DNA of 64,000 bases from Enoplolaimus lenunculus. Taxonomy: Eukaryota; Nematoda; Enoplea; Enoplida; Thoracostomopsidae. Of the stretch, positions 63,990-64,000 are shown piece by piece (within the stretch, counting starts at the first letter, position 1; each line of letters starts with the position of its first letter). The stretch lies in contig JASANG010002222.1 of the NCBI GenBank assembly GCA_030248215.1, forward strand, positions 1 to 64,000, given 5' to 3'. The notes below the pieces were generated by a model. It searched no databases and was not told the DNA's origin. It saw only the letters and a list, made by a program, of their open reading frames with translations. The translations under genes were made by a program, and so were the position numbers.

Positions 63990-64000
63990 GATTTTTACAC

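Larger units (their letters stand above)
47385..64000 (-). repeat. Right arm of giant inverted repeat, open at window end
   Basis: Inverted copy of 30293-46899. Intronic elements, microsatellite, S28 exons and calpain exons all recur in mirrored order. Differences are mostly single bases and short indels, with denser clusters near 58.3-59.3 kb and near the centre. The repeat is still running at base 64000. Confidence 0.97.

Noticed and set aside
1-64000. Retroelements, virus-like elements, CRISPR arrays, rRNA genes
   Set aside because: No reverse transcriptase, integrase, capsid or transposase motif was recognised in the open frames. No spacer-repeat array or rRNA-like conserved block was seen.

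Overview
This is an AT-rich, intron-rich animal nuclear window. The evidence is multi-exon genes with canonical GT-AG introns (donors mostly gtaag or gtgag, acceptors mostly ttttag or tttcag), metazoan protein families, and many short non-autonomous inverted-repeat elements. The species cannot be named. The calpain resembles the TRA-3/CAPN5 type, and many repeats carry degenerate (TTAGGC)n, the nematode telomere hexamer, but neither proves a nematode.

Layout. (1) 1-5.9 kb: intergenic, mostly fragments of CAACC-type inverted-repeat elements. (2) 5.9-17.6 kb, minus strand: a three-RRM RNA-binding protein of the hnRNP M/MYEF2 type, thirteen exons recognised, introns loaded with repeats. (3) 17.6-28.4 kb: intergenic, with several repeat families and one GC-rich exon-like relic. 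(4) 28.4-28.9 kb: a CTG/TCC minisatellite directly upstream of (5) an atypical calpain, plus strand, 29.0-36.6 kb. It can be joined from twelve exons with consistent phases into 637 residues: the Cys/His/Asn protease core, a C2-like domain and a Ser/Arg/Lys/His-rich tail. (6) 38.4-46.7 kb, minus strand: an S28-family serine peptidase (PRCP/DPP7/PRSS16/K12H4.7-like). (7) From 47.4 kb to the window end the sequence from 46.9 kb back to 30.3 kb is repeated in inverse orientation.

The dominant feature is therefore an inverted duplication with arms of about 16.6 kb (30,293-46,899 and 47,385-64,000, still open at the window end) around a unique 485-bp spacer. It yields two head-to-head S28 genes at the centre, each converging on a calpain copy. 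The left calpain is open; the right copy has a frameshift in one exon and a stop plus frameshift in another. Arm divergence is low but patchy and is highest around the damaged calpain exons. The structure is either a real large palindrome or two haplotypes mis-joined head to head; the sequence alone cannot settle this.

The genes do not form an operon or an obvious pathway. The two proteases are simply neighbours in convergent orientation. No rRNA gene, intact tRNA gene, CRISPR array or recognisable virus-like element was seen.
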